A DNA stretch of 64,000 nucleotides from Zobellia laminariae (GTDB lineage: Bacteria; Bacteroidota; Bacteroidia; Flavobacteriales; Flavobacteriaceae): contig NZ_RCNS01000002.1 in the NCBI RefSeq assembly GCF_009725995.1, forward strand, positions 744,001 through 808,000, given 5' to 3'. The stretch's first letter is position 1; each line of letters begins with the position of its first letter. The position numbers and the translations under genes are program-made. Under the pieces are notes generated by a model. The model made no database searches and had not been told where the DNA came from. It saw only the letters and a program-made list of their open reading frames with translations. Below are positions 17,685 to 26,051 of this stretch, in pieces.

Positions 17685-18935
17685 TTGAGTAAAAAAATAA
17701 TCATAGTAGGAGGAGGAATTGTGGGACTTAGTGCTGCATATTTTCTTAGTAAGGAGGGTCATGATGTTACCGTTATAGATAAATCTGATATTACATCTGG
17801 AGCTTCGTTTGTAAATGCAGGTTACATTACGCCTAGTCACATTATTCCACTGGCATCGCCTGGCATGATTGCCAAGGGTATTAAGATGATGTTTAATTCT
17901 GCTAGTCCTTTTTATATGAAACCTAGATGGGATACTGAGTTTTTTAAATGGTCATGGTATTTTCATAAATCATCTACCAAAGAAAAAGTGGCTAAGGCTA
18001 TTCCCGTTATTAAAGACATTAATGTTTTAAGTAGAGAACTCTTTGGGGCTATAAAAGCTTCAGGTGATTTAGGTGATTTTCAATTGGAGCGTAAAGGGTT
18101 GTTGATGCTTTATAAAACCCAAGAGGCTTATCTTCATGAGAAAGATGTGGCAAATAAAGCCAGTTTTCTGGGCCTTGAAGTACAGGAACTAGATCAGAAA
18201 CAATTGGCAAAGCTAGAACCGGAGGTCGCTATAGATGCAAAAGGAGCTATTCACTATGAATGTGATGCACACTCTACGCCAACTCAGTTTATGCCTAAAA
18301 TAGTAGCTTATCTAAAAAGCGCAGGAGTTAAGATTATAACGAATGAAGAAGTGCTGGATTTAGAAGCAAAAGGAAATCGGATTCAGGAGATTAAAACTTC
18401 CAAAACTAATTATACTGCAGATGAAGTAATACTTGCAGCCGGCTCATGGAGTGGACAAATTGCTAAAAAAATTAAGATGGATTTGCCTCTGCAAGGAGGT
18501 AAAGGCTATAGTATAAATGTTGCAAGGCCAACAGGAATAACCATTCCTGCTATTCTTATGGAGTCCAAAATGGCAGTTACGCCAATGGATGGTTTTACAC
18601 GGTTTGCCGGTACTATGGAGTTTTCCGGCAACAATGATTTTGTTAGAAAAGAACGGGTTATGGCTATTGCCAACGGAGCAAAAAACTTTTATCCTACCGT
18701 AGATATAAACGCAAATGAAATTGCGAGTGTAAAAACCGGTTTACGACCAGTTTCGCCAGACGGACTTCCTTATATTGGGCGGTCTTCCAAATGGTCCAAT
18801 TTGACTTTCGCAACCGGGCATTCTATGATGGGATGGAGTTTAGGACCAGCTACTGGTAAATTGGTTTCCGAAATAATAGACGAGAGAAAAGTATCCATGA
18901 ATATCGATGCCTTTTCTCCCGATAGAAGGTTTTAG
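17685..18935 (+). CDS. FAD-dependent D-amino acid (cis-4-hydroxy-D-proline) dehydrogenase
   Basis: This 416-residue DadA-like flavoprotein has the dinucleotide motif G9-G-G11-I-V-G14 at its N-terminus and a C-terminal FAD-contacting GLRPVSPDGLPYIG stretch. The start is a TTG at 17685; there is no in-frame ATG nearby and the FAD motif begins at residue 5, so TTG is well supported. The predicted job is oxidation of cis-4-hydroxy-D-proline to 1-pyrroline-4-hydroxy-2-carboxylate, feeding the DapA-like enzyme. It is a single-subunit type, unlike the multi-subunit dehydrogenases of some pseudomonads. It ends 4 bp from a convergent gene. Confidence 0.87.
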   Translation: MSKKIIIVGGGIVGLSAAYFLSKEGHDVTVIDKSDITSGASFVNAGYITPSHIIPLASPGMIAKGIKMMFNSASPFYMKPRWDTEFFKWSWYFHKSSTKEKVAKAIPVIKDINVLSRELFGAIKASGDLGDFQLERKGLLMLYKTQEAYLHEKDVANKASFLGLEVQELDQKQLAKLEPEVAIDAKGAIHYECDAHSTPTQFMPKIVAYLKSAGVKIITNEEVLDLEAKGNRIQEIKTSKTNYTADEVILAAGSWSGQIAKKIKMDLPLQGGKGYSINVARPTGITIPAILMESKMAVTPMDGFTRFAGTMEFSGNNDFVRKERVMAIANGAKNFYPTVDINANEIASVKTGLRPVSPDGLPYIGRSSKWSNLTFATGHSMMGWSLGPATGKLVSEIIDERKVSMNIDAFSPDRRF

Positions 18936-18939
18936 AAGA

Positions 18940-19329
18940 TTATTTCCTTTCGATAAGATCCCAAAGGTTGCCGTATAAGTCTTTAAATACTACTACGGTT
19001 CCGTATGGTTCTTCGCGAGGGTCTTCATTAAATTCTACACCTTGGTCTTTCATTTTTTTATAATCTCGCCAAAAATCATCGGTGTGTAGAAATAGAAAAA
19101 CACGACCACCAGTTTGGTTTCCTATAGCTTTTCGCTGTTCATCATTCGTAGCTTCAGCTAGTAAAAGCGATAATCCGTTTAGACTAGGAGGAGATACCGT
19201 AACCCACCTTTTATTATCATCTAATTGAATGTTGTCTACCAATTTAAAGCCTAACTTTCTAGTGTAGAAAGCAATGGCTTCATCATAATCTTTAACTACC
19301 AGGGTTACTTGCGCTATAGCTTGATTCAT
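18940..19329 (-). CDS. VOC family protein (glyoxalase/dioxygenase fold)
   Basis: This 129-residue protein with the paired beta-alpha-beta-beta-beta VOC fold starts AIAQVTLVVKDYDEAIAFYTRKLGF and ends DLYGNLWDLIER, which supplies the C-terminal Glu ligand. Families range from glyoxalase I to antibiotic resistance, so the substrate is unknown. It is the last of three overlapping minus-strand genes: its ATG overlaps the upstream GNAT stop by 4 bases. Confidence 0.85.
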   Translation of the reverse strand: MNQAIAQVTLVVKDYDEAIAFYTRKLGFKLVDNIQLDDNKRWVTVSPPSLNGLSLLLAEATNDEQRKAIGNQTGGRVFLFLHTDDFWRDYKKMKDQGVEFNEDPREEPYGTVVVFKDLYGNLWDLIERK

Positions 19330-19904
19330 ATAAAATCTTTAAATTTTACTTGCTTAATATCTGCCCATTCCTCTTTTAGGATTCCGTAACAGCATGAGCT
19401 TCTTCTAAAATCACTTTTTGTGATGATATTTTTTCTGAGGATTCCCTCTAAACTTGCGCCTAATTTTTCTACGGCTTTTCTAGACCGCATGTTGCGCTCA
19501 TCAATTCGGAATTCAACTTTCTCAAAATCCATCTTTTCAAATGCATAGCTTAGCATTAAAAATTTCATTTGATGGTTAAAGCCTGTGCCACGGGTGGCAG
19601 GAGAAATCCATGTCCAGCCAATATGTAATACCATGTTCTTTTGATCAATATTACCAAAACGAGTGCTTCCTACACATTCATTGGTCGTCCTATTATAAAT
19701 AGTGAAAGGAATAGATTTTTCTTGCTTTGCTTCAGTTAAAGCCGTCTCTATATAGTTCTCTAATTTATCAATTGTAGAAACATCATTAGAACCATATTGA
19801 TAGAGGTCTACTTGTTGGGCAATCGGCCAAAGTTCTTTGGTATGTTCTTTTTTTAAAGGAACGAGCTTCACCAATTCATTTTCTAAAATAAACGCTGTGT
19901 TCAT
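19326..19904 (-). CDS. GNAT family N-acetyltransferase (RimJ/RimL type)
   Basis: This 192-residue acetyltransferase shows the GNAT core: HIGWTWISPATRGTGFNHQMK contains the acetyl-CoA loop, and VEFRIDERNMRSRKAVEKLGASLEGILRK is the typical RimJ/RimL C-terminal region. The substrate is unknown. Its start codon overlaps the hydrolase stop by 1 base and its stop overlaps the VOC start by 4 bases, so the three genes are translationally coupled. Confidence 0.87.
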   Translation of the reverse strand: MNTAFILENELVKLVPLKKEHTKELWPIAQQVDLYQYGSNDVSTIDKLENYIETALTEAKQEKSIPFTIYNRTTNECVGSTRFGNIDQKNMVLHIGWTWISPATRGTGFNHQMKFLMLSYAFEKMDFEKVEFRIDERNMRSRKAVEKLGASLEGILRKNIITKSDFRRSSCCYGILKEEWADIKQVKFKDFI

Positions 19905-20548
19905 TATACCAGGTTTTGGATGAGTTCTTTTTTTATTTCGTGACCGCCTTCAAAGAAAATTTGTTCTGCTTTTCCTCCAAACAGATGTTCTATTTTTTTT
20001 GATTCGGTTTCCCGTCTCTCTTTAGTTATATACTCATCCGTGTCCCCAACCAATGTAGTCACCTTGGTGTGATTTTCTTTTAAGAAATCAAAGTCAGATA
20101 CTTTTAATTCATTGGGAATACCTCCAGCATAAAGTACTAATTGGTTGCACTTAATCTTTCTTTGAGCTACCCATCTTGTGGCAATCGAAACTCCTTGTGA
20201 GTACCCAAGTACTATAAAATTACAATTTTCCGGAAACTTTTGTGCGGCATACACAGCATCTAGATAGGCCAAAACATTTTGTGTTTCTTGTTCTGTAGCT
20301 TCTTTAGTAAGCCAGCTGGCTCCAACGCGCCTATACGTATTGTTTAAATAGTATTTTGATGGTGCTTGAGGTGCAATAATATAGTTTTCTTCAGGCGGCA
20401 GTTCATCAAAATACCTTAAGAAATATCGACTTAAATAACCAATGCCATGCAGTACAATCCAAACGTTTTTAGTTTGACTTGTGAGCGAGTTTAAGGTAGC
20501 ATAGCTATTTGTGGTGGTATAAGACACCGTATTTTCCGTATAATCCAT
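19904..20548 (-). CDS. alpha/beta hydrolase, carboxylesterase/phospholipase type
   Basis: This 214-residue serine hydrolase has nucleophile motif GYSQG, an Asp in VGDTDEYIT and a His in GGHEIKKE near the C-terminus, and the WIVLHGIGYLSRYFLRYF oxyanion region. It resembles small cytoplasmic esterases (phospholipase/carboxylesterase family). It is divergent from the menaquinone block, with 73 bp between start codons. It does not show MenH signatures, so I do not assign it to menaquinone synthesis. Confidence 0.82.
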   Translation of the reverse strand: MDYTENTVSYTTTNSYATLNSLTSQTKNVWIVLHGIGYLSRYFLRYFDELPPEENYIIAPQAPSKYYLNNTYRRVGASWLTKEATEQETQNVLAYLDAVYAAQKFPENCNFIVLGYSQGVSIATRWVAQRKIKCNQLVLYAGGIPNELKVSDFDFLKENHTKVTTLVGDTDEYITKERRETESKKIEHLFGGKAEQIFFEGGHEIKKELIQNLV

Positions 20549-20598
20549 AGAACAAAAATCTCTATAAAAGTAATGGCTTTTATTGATGACGTAATGCT

Positions 20599-20606
20599 TA
20601 ATTTTG
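20599..20606 (+). promoter_or_regulatory. -7 box of the menaquinone block
   Basis: TAATTTTG lies 15 bases before the ATG at 20622. A TTG that could be taken as a start (20604) lies inside this box, which argues against that longer reading. Confidence 0.6.
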
Positions 20607-20621
20607 AAAAAAATAGTAGAT

Positions 20622-21047
20622 ATGGACGCCTACAAGGAAAAAATACTGAAGGTTTGCAATGAATCTTCAAAAAACACATTGATGGAGACCCTACAAATTG
20701 AATATGTGGATGTGGGTGAAGATTTTTTGGTCGGAAAGATGCCGGTAAACTCACGAGTTCACCAACCAGATGGAGTTTTACACGGTGGAGCTATGGTTGC
20801 CTTAGCGGAAAGTATAGGTAGTATGGCGTCATATATTTTTCTTGATGCACAGCAATTTTCCATACGAGGTATTGAAATTTCAGCCAACCATGTTAAAGGT
20901 GTTCGTGATGGCGATGTGTTTGCAAAAGCTACTATTTTGCATAAAGGAAGAACTACCCAGCTGTGGGAAATTAAAATTACCAATGAAGAAGGTAAATTGG
21001 TCTCGTTCTGTAAATTGACCACAATAGCTTTACCAAAGAAAAAATAA
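20622..21047 (+). CDS. hotdog-fold thioesterase, probable DHNA-CoA thioesterase
   Basis: This 141-residue PaaI/MenI-type hotdog protein has the catalytic-loop sequence HQPDGVLHGGAMVALAES, with Gly-Gly and the downstream Glu. The ATG at 20622 is chosen because a TTG 18 bases upstream lies in the promoter box. Its stop overlaps the menF start by 1 base (TAATG), so co-translation is likely. In menaquinone synthesis such enzymes hydrolyse 1,4-dihydroxy-2-naphthoyl-CoA. The role rests on context; phenylacetyl-CoA thioesterases look similar. Confidence 0.8.
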   Translation: MDAYKEKILKVCNESSKNTLMETLQIEYVDVGEDFLVGKMPVNSRVHQPDGVLHGGAMVALAESIGSMASYIFLDAQQFSIRGIEISANHVKGVRDGDVFAKATILHKGRTTQLWEIKITNEEGKLVSFCKLTTIALPKKK

Positions 21048-22162
21048 TGCCCTTGGATTTTTTTCAAAAAATTGAATCTCACCTAGAGAATAAATTACCT
21101 TTTGTAGCTTATCGTAAACCTAATGAGGAAGGCGTTACTGCCATTTTTCAAGAAGATGAAGAGTTGCATCACCTTAATGACTATTCAGAAACAGGATTTG
21201 TTTTTGCTCCATTTGATTCAGATAGAGCTGCCGTACTTTTGAAATTGGACGAAATTGTTAGTCTTGCTCATTTCCCAGAAGAAGCTAATGCGCCATCACA
21301 AGACATTGAGATAGGCATTGACACAAAACAGAAGGATTTTCATCTGGAGTTGGTAAAGAAAGGTATTGCCGAAATCAAGGCGGGAAGTTTTGATAAAGTA
21401 GTGCTTTCAAGAGGTATACAGCTTAAAACAGATGCTTCTCCTTTAGTTTTATTCCAGACCCTCTTGCATCAATATAAGACTGCATTTTGTTATTTGTGGT
21501 ATCATCCAAAGGTTGGGATGTGGCTTGGGGCAACTCCCGAAATTCTATTGACCATGCACAATAGAAAACTTACGACAATGTCTTTAGCAGGCACTCAAAA
21601 TTACGGTAATGATGAAGAACCTACTTGGGGCAACAAAGAGCTGGAAGAACAACAGTTGGTAACAAATTACATTCTTAAAGCTTTGGATGGTAAGGTTTCG
21701 GACATCGAAAGAATGCCAACGGAAACCGTTAGAGCCGGCTCATTAATGCATCTTAGAACCAAAATATCAGGTAACGCAAAACAAGAAAAACTTGGAGAGG
21801 TTGTAAAAGCACTTCATCCAACACCTGCCGTTTGCGGTATGCCCAAAGAGAAAACAAAGGCATTTATTCTAAAGGAAGAGAATTATGACCGTGAGTTTTA
21901 TACCGGTTTTTTAGGCGAATTGAATTTTAAGACGGAAAGGAACAGAAATAATCGCCCAAGGAATACGGAGAATAATGTGTACCGTTCTATTTCTAAAAAC
22001 ACCACGCTTTTTGTGAATTTGCGCTGTATGCAATTAAAGGAGGATAATCTGCAGATTTATGTTGGTGGGGGAATTACTAAAGATTCAGACCCTGAAAAAG
22101 AGTGGAACGAGACGGTCGCTAAGAGCAAGACTATGCTTAAGGTGATAATGGCAACAGAGTAA
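21047..22162 (+). CDS. menF: isochorismate synthase MenF
   Basis: This 371-residue chorismate-utilising enzyme contains the family core KVVLSRGIQL, WLGATPEILL, TMSLAGTQ, the ordered LHPTPAVCGMPKEKT segment and REFYTGFLGELN. It converts chorismate to isochorismate, the first dedicated step of menaquinone synthesis. A salicylate or siderophore role is unlikely because menD follows after 49 bp. It is shorter than E. coli MenF (about 430) but similar to other Bacteroidota forms. Confidence 0.9.
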   Translation: MPLDFFQKIESHLENKLPFVAYRKPNEEGVTAIFQEDEELHHLNDYSETGFVFAPFDSDRAAVLLKLDEIVSLAHFPEEANAPSQDIEIGIDTKQKDFHLELVKKGIAEIKAGSFDKVVLSRGIQLKTDASPLVLFQTLLHQYKTAFCYLWYHPKVGMWLGATPEILLTMHNRKLTTMSLAGTQNYGNDEEPTWGNKELEEQQLVTNYILKALDGKVSDIERMPTETVRAGSLMHLRTKISGNAKQEKLGEVVKALHPTPAVCGMPKEKTKAFILKEENYDREFYTGFLGELNFKTERNRNNRPRNTENNVYRSISKNTTLFVNLRCMQLKEDNLQIYVGGGITKDSDPEKEWNETVAKSKTMLKVIMATE

Positions 22163-22174
22163 TTTAAACAAGAT

Positions 22175-22205
22175 TGGTTTAAGAAAAACAACCGTTGTAT
22201 TTTTG
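22175..22205 (+). promoter_or_regulatory. promoter of menD
   Basis: A -33 TTG (22175-22177), a 20-bp spacer and a -7 TATTTTTG (22198-22205) match the Bacteroidota consensus. The menD ATG is only 6 bases after the -7 box, so the transcript would be nearly or fully leaderless. Confidence 0.7.
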
Positions 22206-22211
22206 TAACTC

Positions 22212-23981
22212 ATGAGATACTCTAGCATACCCTCCGCCCAATTGATAGTGCAACACTGCAAGGCGAAAAAGATAAAAAATATAGTGATTTCCCCTGGGTC
22301 GCGAAATGCACCTCTGACGATTGATTTTAGTGAAGACCCTTATTTTAAATGTTTTAGCATTGTAGATGAACGCAGTGCTGCTTTTTTCGCATTGGGTATA
22401 GCACAGCAATTACATGAGCCCGTTGCCGTGGTATGTACTTCAGGAAGTGCTTTATTGAATTATTATCCCGCGGTGGCAGAAGCATTTTACAGTGGTATTC
22501 CGCTAGTTGTAATTTCTGCAGATCGGCCAGTTTATAAAATTGATGTTGGCGACGGGCAGACTATAAGACAGGATAATGTTTTTGATAGGCATATTGGTTA
22601 TTCGGCCAATTTAAAACAGGATGTTTCTCACGCTGTAAAAAGAGTAGAGAAATATAAGCCTGAGTGGTTATCCGATGAAAATAAAGATGCTGCACAGCAA
22701 GAAATACAAGATTATAATGATAGTGAACTGAATACCGCACTTAACGTGGCATTGCAGATTAAGTTACCGGTACATATAAACGTTCCTTTTGAGGAACCCC
22801 TTTATGACACTACTACGGAACCTTCAGTAAAAGCGCTTATTGTTCCTGTAAGAGATAAAGAAGCACTAGATATTTCAGATTTACAGAACTATGTCAATAT
22901 TTGGAATGCCTCCTCAAAAAAGATAGTATTAGTGGGGGTAAACCCGCCTAGTGAGGTAGAACAAAAATTCTTAGATCAACTGGCAACAGACCCATCTGTG
23001 ATAGTTTTAACGGAAACTACATCTAACCTTCATCATCCAAATTTCTTTACGAGTATAGATAGTATTATTGCGCCCATTGAGAAAAGTGAGGAATCTAGCA
23101 TATTGTTTCAAAAGTTAAGACCTCAAGTGTTATTGACCTTTGGAGGCCTTATTGTATCAAAAAAAATAAAGGCATTTTTACGGGAGTACAAACCAGAGCA
23201 TCATTGGCATATTGATGAGCTTAAGGCATTCAACACTTTCTTTTCATTAACACATCACTTTAGGACTGGCGTAAACAGCTTTTTTGCTGATTTCATGAAT
23301 CAAATAGAACCTCAAAGCAGTGATTATTTTAATTATTGGAATAAAATTCGATTACAATATGAAATAAAACGAGAGGATTATATGAAGCAAATTCCGTTCT
23401 CGGATATGTTAGTTTTTTATAATATATTGAAATCAATTCCTGAAAATCATCACGTGCAACTGGCTAATAGTTCTACGGTGCGTTATGCTCAACTATTTAA
23501 TTTAGACCCTAGTTTAGAAATTTTCTGTAATAGAGGAACTAGTGGTATTGACGGGAGTACATCTACTGCAGTTGGATCTGCATTTTATGCTAAAACTCCT
23601 ACGTTATTAATTACGGGCGACATCAGTTTTTTCTACGATAGCAATGGTCTTTGGAACAATTATATCCGTCCAGATTTTAGAATAATTATTATAAATAATG
23701 ATGGCGGAGGCATTTTTAGAATCTTACCAGGTCAGGAAGAAACTGAAAATTTCGCTACTTTTTTTGAAACTGCTCATGAGAAAAATGTTGAACACTTAAG
23801 TGCTCAATTTGGCTTTGAATATATGTTAGTAAATGGGGTAACTAGTCTGAATGACAGGCTCAAAGATTTTTACAAAAAATCCGACAAACCAAAAATTTTG
23901 GAGGTCCATACACCAAGATTTATAAACAACAAAATTTTGCTCGGTTATTTTGATTTTATATCTTCGAGGGAATTAACATAA
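22212..23981 (+). CDS. menD: SEPHCHC synthase MenD
   Basis: This 589-residue ThDP enzyme has an N-terminal pyrimidine-binding domain (VISPGSRNAPLTIDF, DERSAAFFALGIA with the catalytic Glu) and a C-terminal ThDP domain with GDISFFYDSNGLWN and INNDGGGIFRILPGQ. It joins isochorismate and 2-oxoglutarate-derived succinyl semialdehyde to make SEPHCHC. It is in order with menF and has its own promoter. Confidence 0.95.
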   Translation: MRYSSIPSAQLIVQHCKAKKIKNIVISPGSRNAPLTIDFSEDPYFKCFSIVDERSAAFFALGIAQQLHEPVAVVCTSGSALLNYYPAVAEAFYSGIPLVVISADRPVYKIDVGDGQTIRQDNVFDRHIGYSANLKQDVSHAVKRVEKYKPEWLSDENKDAAQQEIQDYNDSELNTALNVALQIKLPVHINVPFEEPLYDTTTEPSVKALIVPVRDKEALDISDLQNYVNIWNASSKKIVLVGVNPPSEVEQKFLDQLATDPSVIVLTETTSNLHHPNFFTSIDSIIAPIEKSEESSILFQKLRPQVLLTFGGLIVSKKIKAFLREYKPEHHWHIDELKAFNTFFSLTHHFRTGVNSFFADFMNQIEPQSSDYFNYWNKIRLQYEIKREDYMKQIPFSDMLVFYNILKSIPENHHVQLANSSTVRYAQLFNLDPSLEIFCNRGTSGIDGSTSTAVGSAFYAKTPTLLITGDISFFYDSNGLWNNYIRPDFRIIIINNDGGGIFRILPGQEETENFATFFETAHEKNVEHLSAQFGFEYMLVNGVTSLNDRLKDFYKKSDKPKILEVHTPRFINNKILLGYFDFISSRELT

Positions 23982-24009
23982 ACCATTAACATTTTCAACA
24001 CTAACTATT

Positions 24010-24354
24010 ATGAGTAAAAGAGACGATTTGATTGTAAAGTATGCTGCAGACATTAAGGACAAATTTGGAGAAGCTCCAGATATGGATCTTCTGACAAAAG
24101 TAACTGTGGGCCTAGGTCCAGCAATCTACAATATCGATGCTTCTAAAGTTTCAGGTTCTGATGATAAAGAGCTAGAAACCGTGAAGAAAAATTATTTAAT
24201 GAAAAAGTTGGGTATGTCTGACGACCCAAAATTAATGGAGGCTGTGAAGTCTGTAGTAGAAAAGTATGGTTCTTCTAACAGAAACAAGCATAGAGCAGTA
24301 ATCTATTATATGCTTTGTAAGCACTTCAAAAAAGCTGCTGTTTATAACAAGTAA
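24010..24354 (+). CDS. DUF2853 family protein
   Basis: This 114-residue soluble protein (SKRDDLIVKYAADIKDKFGE..., NRNKHRAVIYYMLCKHF near the C-terminus) matches what I know of DUF2853, which is common in Bacteroidota and has no known function. It is 28 bp after menD and is followed by a terminator, so it probably rides on the menD transcript. Many flavobacteria keep this gene near men genes, but no reaction is known. Confidence 0.75.
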   Translation: MSKRDDLIVKYAADIKDKFGEAPDMDLLTKVTVGLGPAIYNIDASKVSGSDDKELETVKKNYLMKKLGMSDDPKLMEAVKSVVEKYGSSNRNKHRAVIYYMLCKHFKKAAVYNK

Positions 24355-24374
24355 GATTTTCAAAATGTAATTTA

Positions 24375-24407
24375 GACCGTTTGCTTTATAGCAGACGGTT
24401 TTTTTAT
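24375..24407 (+). terminator. terminator after DUF2853
   Basis: Arms ACCGTTTGCT and AGCAGACGGT (one G:U) followed by seven T. Confidence 0.82.
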
Positions 24408-24423
24408 ACCCAAATTTTAAAGT

Positions 24424-24431
24424 TACTTTTG
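24424..24431 (+). promoter_or_regulatory. -7 box of the CvfB-like gene
   Basis: TACTTTTG ends 4 bases before the ATG at 24436, predicting a leaderless transcript. Confidence 0.6.
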
Positions 24432-24435
24432 TAGT

Positions 24436-25266
24436 ATGATTGAACTGGGAAATTATAACGAGTTAGAAGTACTTAGAGATACTAGTGTTGGGCTCTTTTT
24501 AGGGAGTAATACAGGTACAGAAATTCTATTGCCAAATAAGTATGTGCCAAAGGTTATTGATATTGGCGATATGATAAAGGTTTTCTGTTACTTAGATCAC
24601 GAGGAAAGGCCTGTAGCCACTACGTTAACCCCTCATGTTATTAGAAATAAATTCGGATTTTTACAAGTTGCCGAAGTAAACAAAATTGGGGCTTTTTTGG
24701 ACTGGGGTCTTGAAAAGCATTTACTTGTTCCGTTCAGTGAGCAAAGAGATAAAATGAAAGAAGGGCAGTGGTACGTGGTACGCTGTTATATGGACGAAGT
24801 TTCTTTTAGGCTGGTTGGATCAAATAAGTTAGATAAGTTTTTAAGTAATGATGAACTTACGGTTCGTGAACGTGAGGAAGTAGAATTACTTTTTACACGC
24901 TTAACAGACTTAGGTTGGGAAGTCATAATAAACGATGAACACAAAGGACTGGTGTATTCTAATGAAATATATAAACATGTAGCCGTTGGTGATAGAACCA
25001 AGGGGTACATTAAGAATATTCGTCCAGATAATAAGTTAGATGTTTCATTGCAGCCCATTGGCGAGAAATTACTTGAACCGGCTGCAGAAGCAATATATAA
25101 AAAGTTAATGGCCCATGGAGGGTACTTGGCACTTCACGATAAATCCGATCCTGCACTTATTAAGCAAGAGCTGCAAATGAGTAAAAAAACCTTTAAGAAA
25201 GGTGTGGGTACACTGTATAAAGAAAGAAAAATTGAGATTAAGGATGATGGCTTACATGCTATCTAA
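24436..25266 (+). CDS. CvfB-like S1 RNA-binding protein
   Basis: This 276-residue protein has the CvfB layout: tandem S1-like OB folds (about 5-60, 65-130 and 145-215, for example GFLQVAEVNKIGAFLDWGLEKHLLVPFSEQ) and a C-terminal winged helix (LIKQELQMSKKTFKKGVGTLYKERKI). CvfB proteins bind RNA and influence virulence or stress regulation in Firmicutes; their role in Bacteroidota is not known. It sits inside the menaquinone block but has its own promoter after a terminator. Confidence 0.85.
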   Translation: MIELGNYNELEVLRDTSVGLFLGSNTGTEILLPNKYVPKVIDIGDMIKVFCYLDHEERPVATTLTPHVIRNKFGFLQVAEVNKIGAFLDWGLEKHLLVPFSEQRDKMKEGQWYVVRCYMDEVSFRLVGSNKLDKFLSNDELTVREREEVELLFTRLTDLGWEVIINDEHKGLVYSNEIYKHVAVGDRTKGYIKNIRPDNKLDVSLQPIGEKLLEPAAEAIYKKLMAHGGYLALHDKSDPALIKQELQMSKKTFKKGVGTLYKERKIEIKDDGLHAI

Positions 25267-25305
25267 TTAAAAGCGAGGCTCTTTTGGAAATGCAATAGTA
25301 GATTA

Positions 25306-25398
25306 ATCGATGAACGGAATGTTTTTAACATCGTAAATATTAATCTATACCACAGAATATGGTAATTTTGCAACATTCCGGGAGTGCATTTCATCGAT
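25306..25398 (+). promoter_or_regulatory. split CATCGATG-type motif flanking a -7 box
   Basis: ATCGATGAACGG (25306-25317) and its partial inverse ATTTCATCGAT (25388-25398) flank a -7 box TAATTTTG (25363-25370). The same two sequences recur upstream of the OmpA gene at 53307-53354. The 183-bp gap between the CvfB-like and SPOR-like genes holds little else. Confidence 0.45.
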
Positions 25399-25449
25399 CT
25401 TTCGGTATTTTGGTTAACTTTAACAGTGTAACCTCGAAAAAATAATTAT

Positions 25450-26049
25450 ATGCCATTTATAGAAGAAAGCGACTTACTAGAGTTGCACAAAGATATAGAC
25501 AAGGCGCAAATTATAAATGAACGTCTTCTTGATCAGATAAAGTTCAAGAATAAGGAACTTAGAAAGAAAAAAGTTCAGCGTAATTTGCTTGCTGGTGTAA
25601 CGGCTTTGTTTCTTATTGGCGGTCTAACTGTTTTTTCTTTTACAGCGGGAAGAAGTGTTTCTAACAATTTTGAAAGTCCTAGTAATTTATTGGTTTCTAT
25701 AGATAGCTTAGATGCTATTAAATCTAGAATAGACAATTTAAAGCAACAGAACGAAGAGTTAAGTTTGGTGCGAGAATTTTATTTGGCTAAAGAATTTTTA
25801 GAGAAAGAAAAAATTTATTCAGTACAGATAAAGTCATTTGTAGATAACAATATGACACTTGCTTCTGAAGCACTTACCAACACCATTTTTGTAAAAACCA
25901 ATCCATTTTATTCATATTCATTAGGCAATTTCGAAACTTTGGAAGAAGCTCAGAAATTTCGCGAACAATTAGTAGACCTTGGTTTTCAAGATGCTTTTGT
26001 TGCATCCTATAAAGAAGGAAAAAGAATTCAGATTGAATCCCCTCAGTAG
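25450..26049 (+). CDS. membrane protein with SPOR-like C-terminal domain
   Basis: This 199-residue protein has a cytoplasmic N-terminal coiled coil (about 5-45, Lys-rich end), one transmembrane segment (about 46-66), a second coiled region (95-130) and a C-terminal fold IYSVQIKSFVDNN...YSYSLGNFETLEEAQKFREQL that resembles a SPOR peptidoglycan-binding repeat. This architecture (one TM helix plus periplasmic SPOR) suggests a septum or cell-wall protein. The assignment is by pattern, not certain. Only 2 bp separate it from menA. Confidence 0.65.
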   Translation: MPFIEESDLLELHKDIDKAQIINERLLDQIKFKNKELRKKKVQRNLLAGVTALFLIGGLTVFSFTAGRSVSNNFESPSNLLVSIDSLDAIKSRIDNLKQQNEELSLVREFYLAKEFLEKEKIYSVQIKSFVDNNMTLASEALTNTIFVKTNPFYSYSLGNFETLEEAQKFREQLVDLGFQDAFVASYKEGKRIQIESPQ

Positions 26050-26051
26050 TT

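Noticed and set aside
19904..20548. Alpha/beta hydrolase as MenH
   Set aside because: It resembles carboxylesterase/phospholipase-type hydrolases and is divergent from the men genes.
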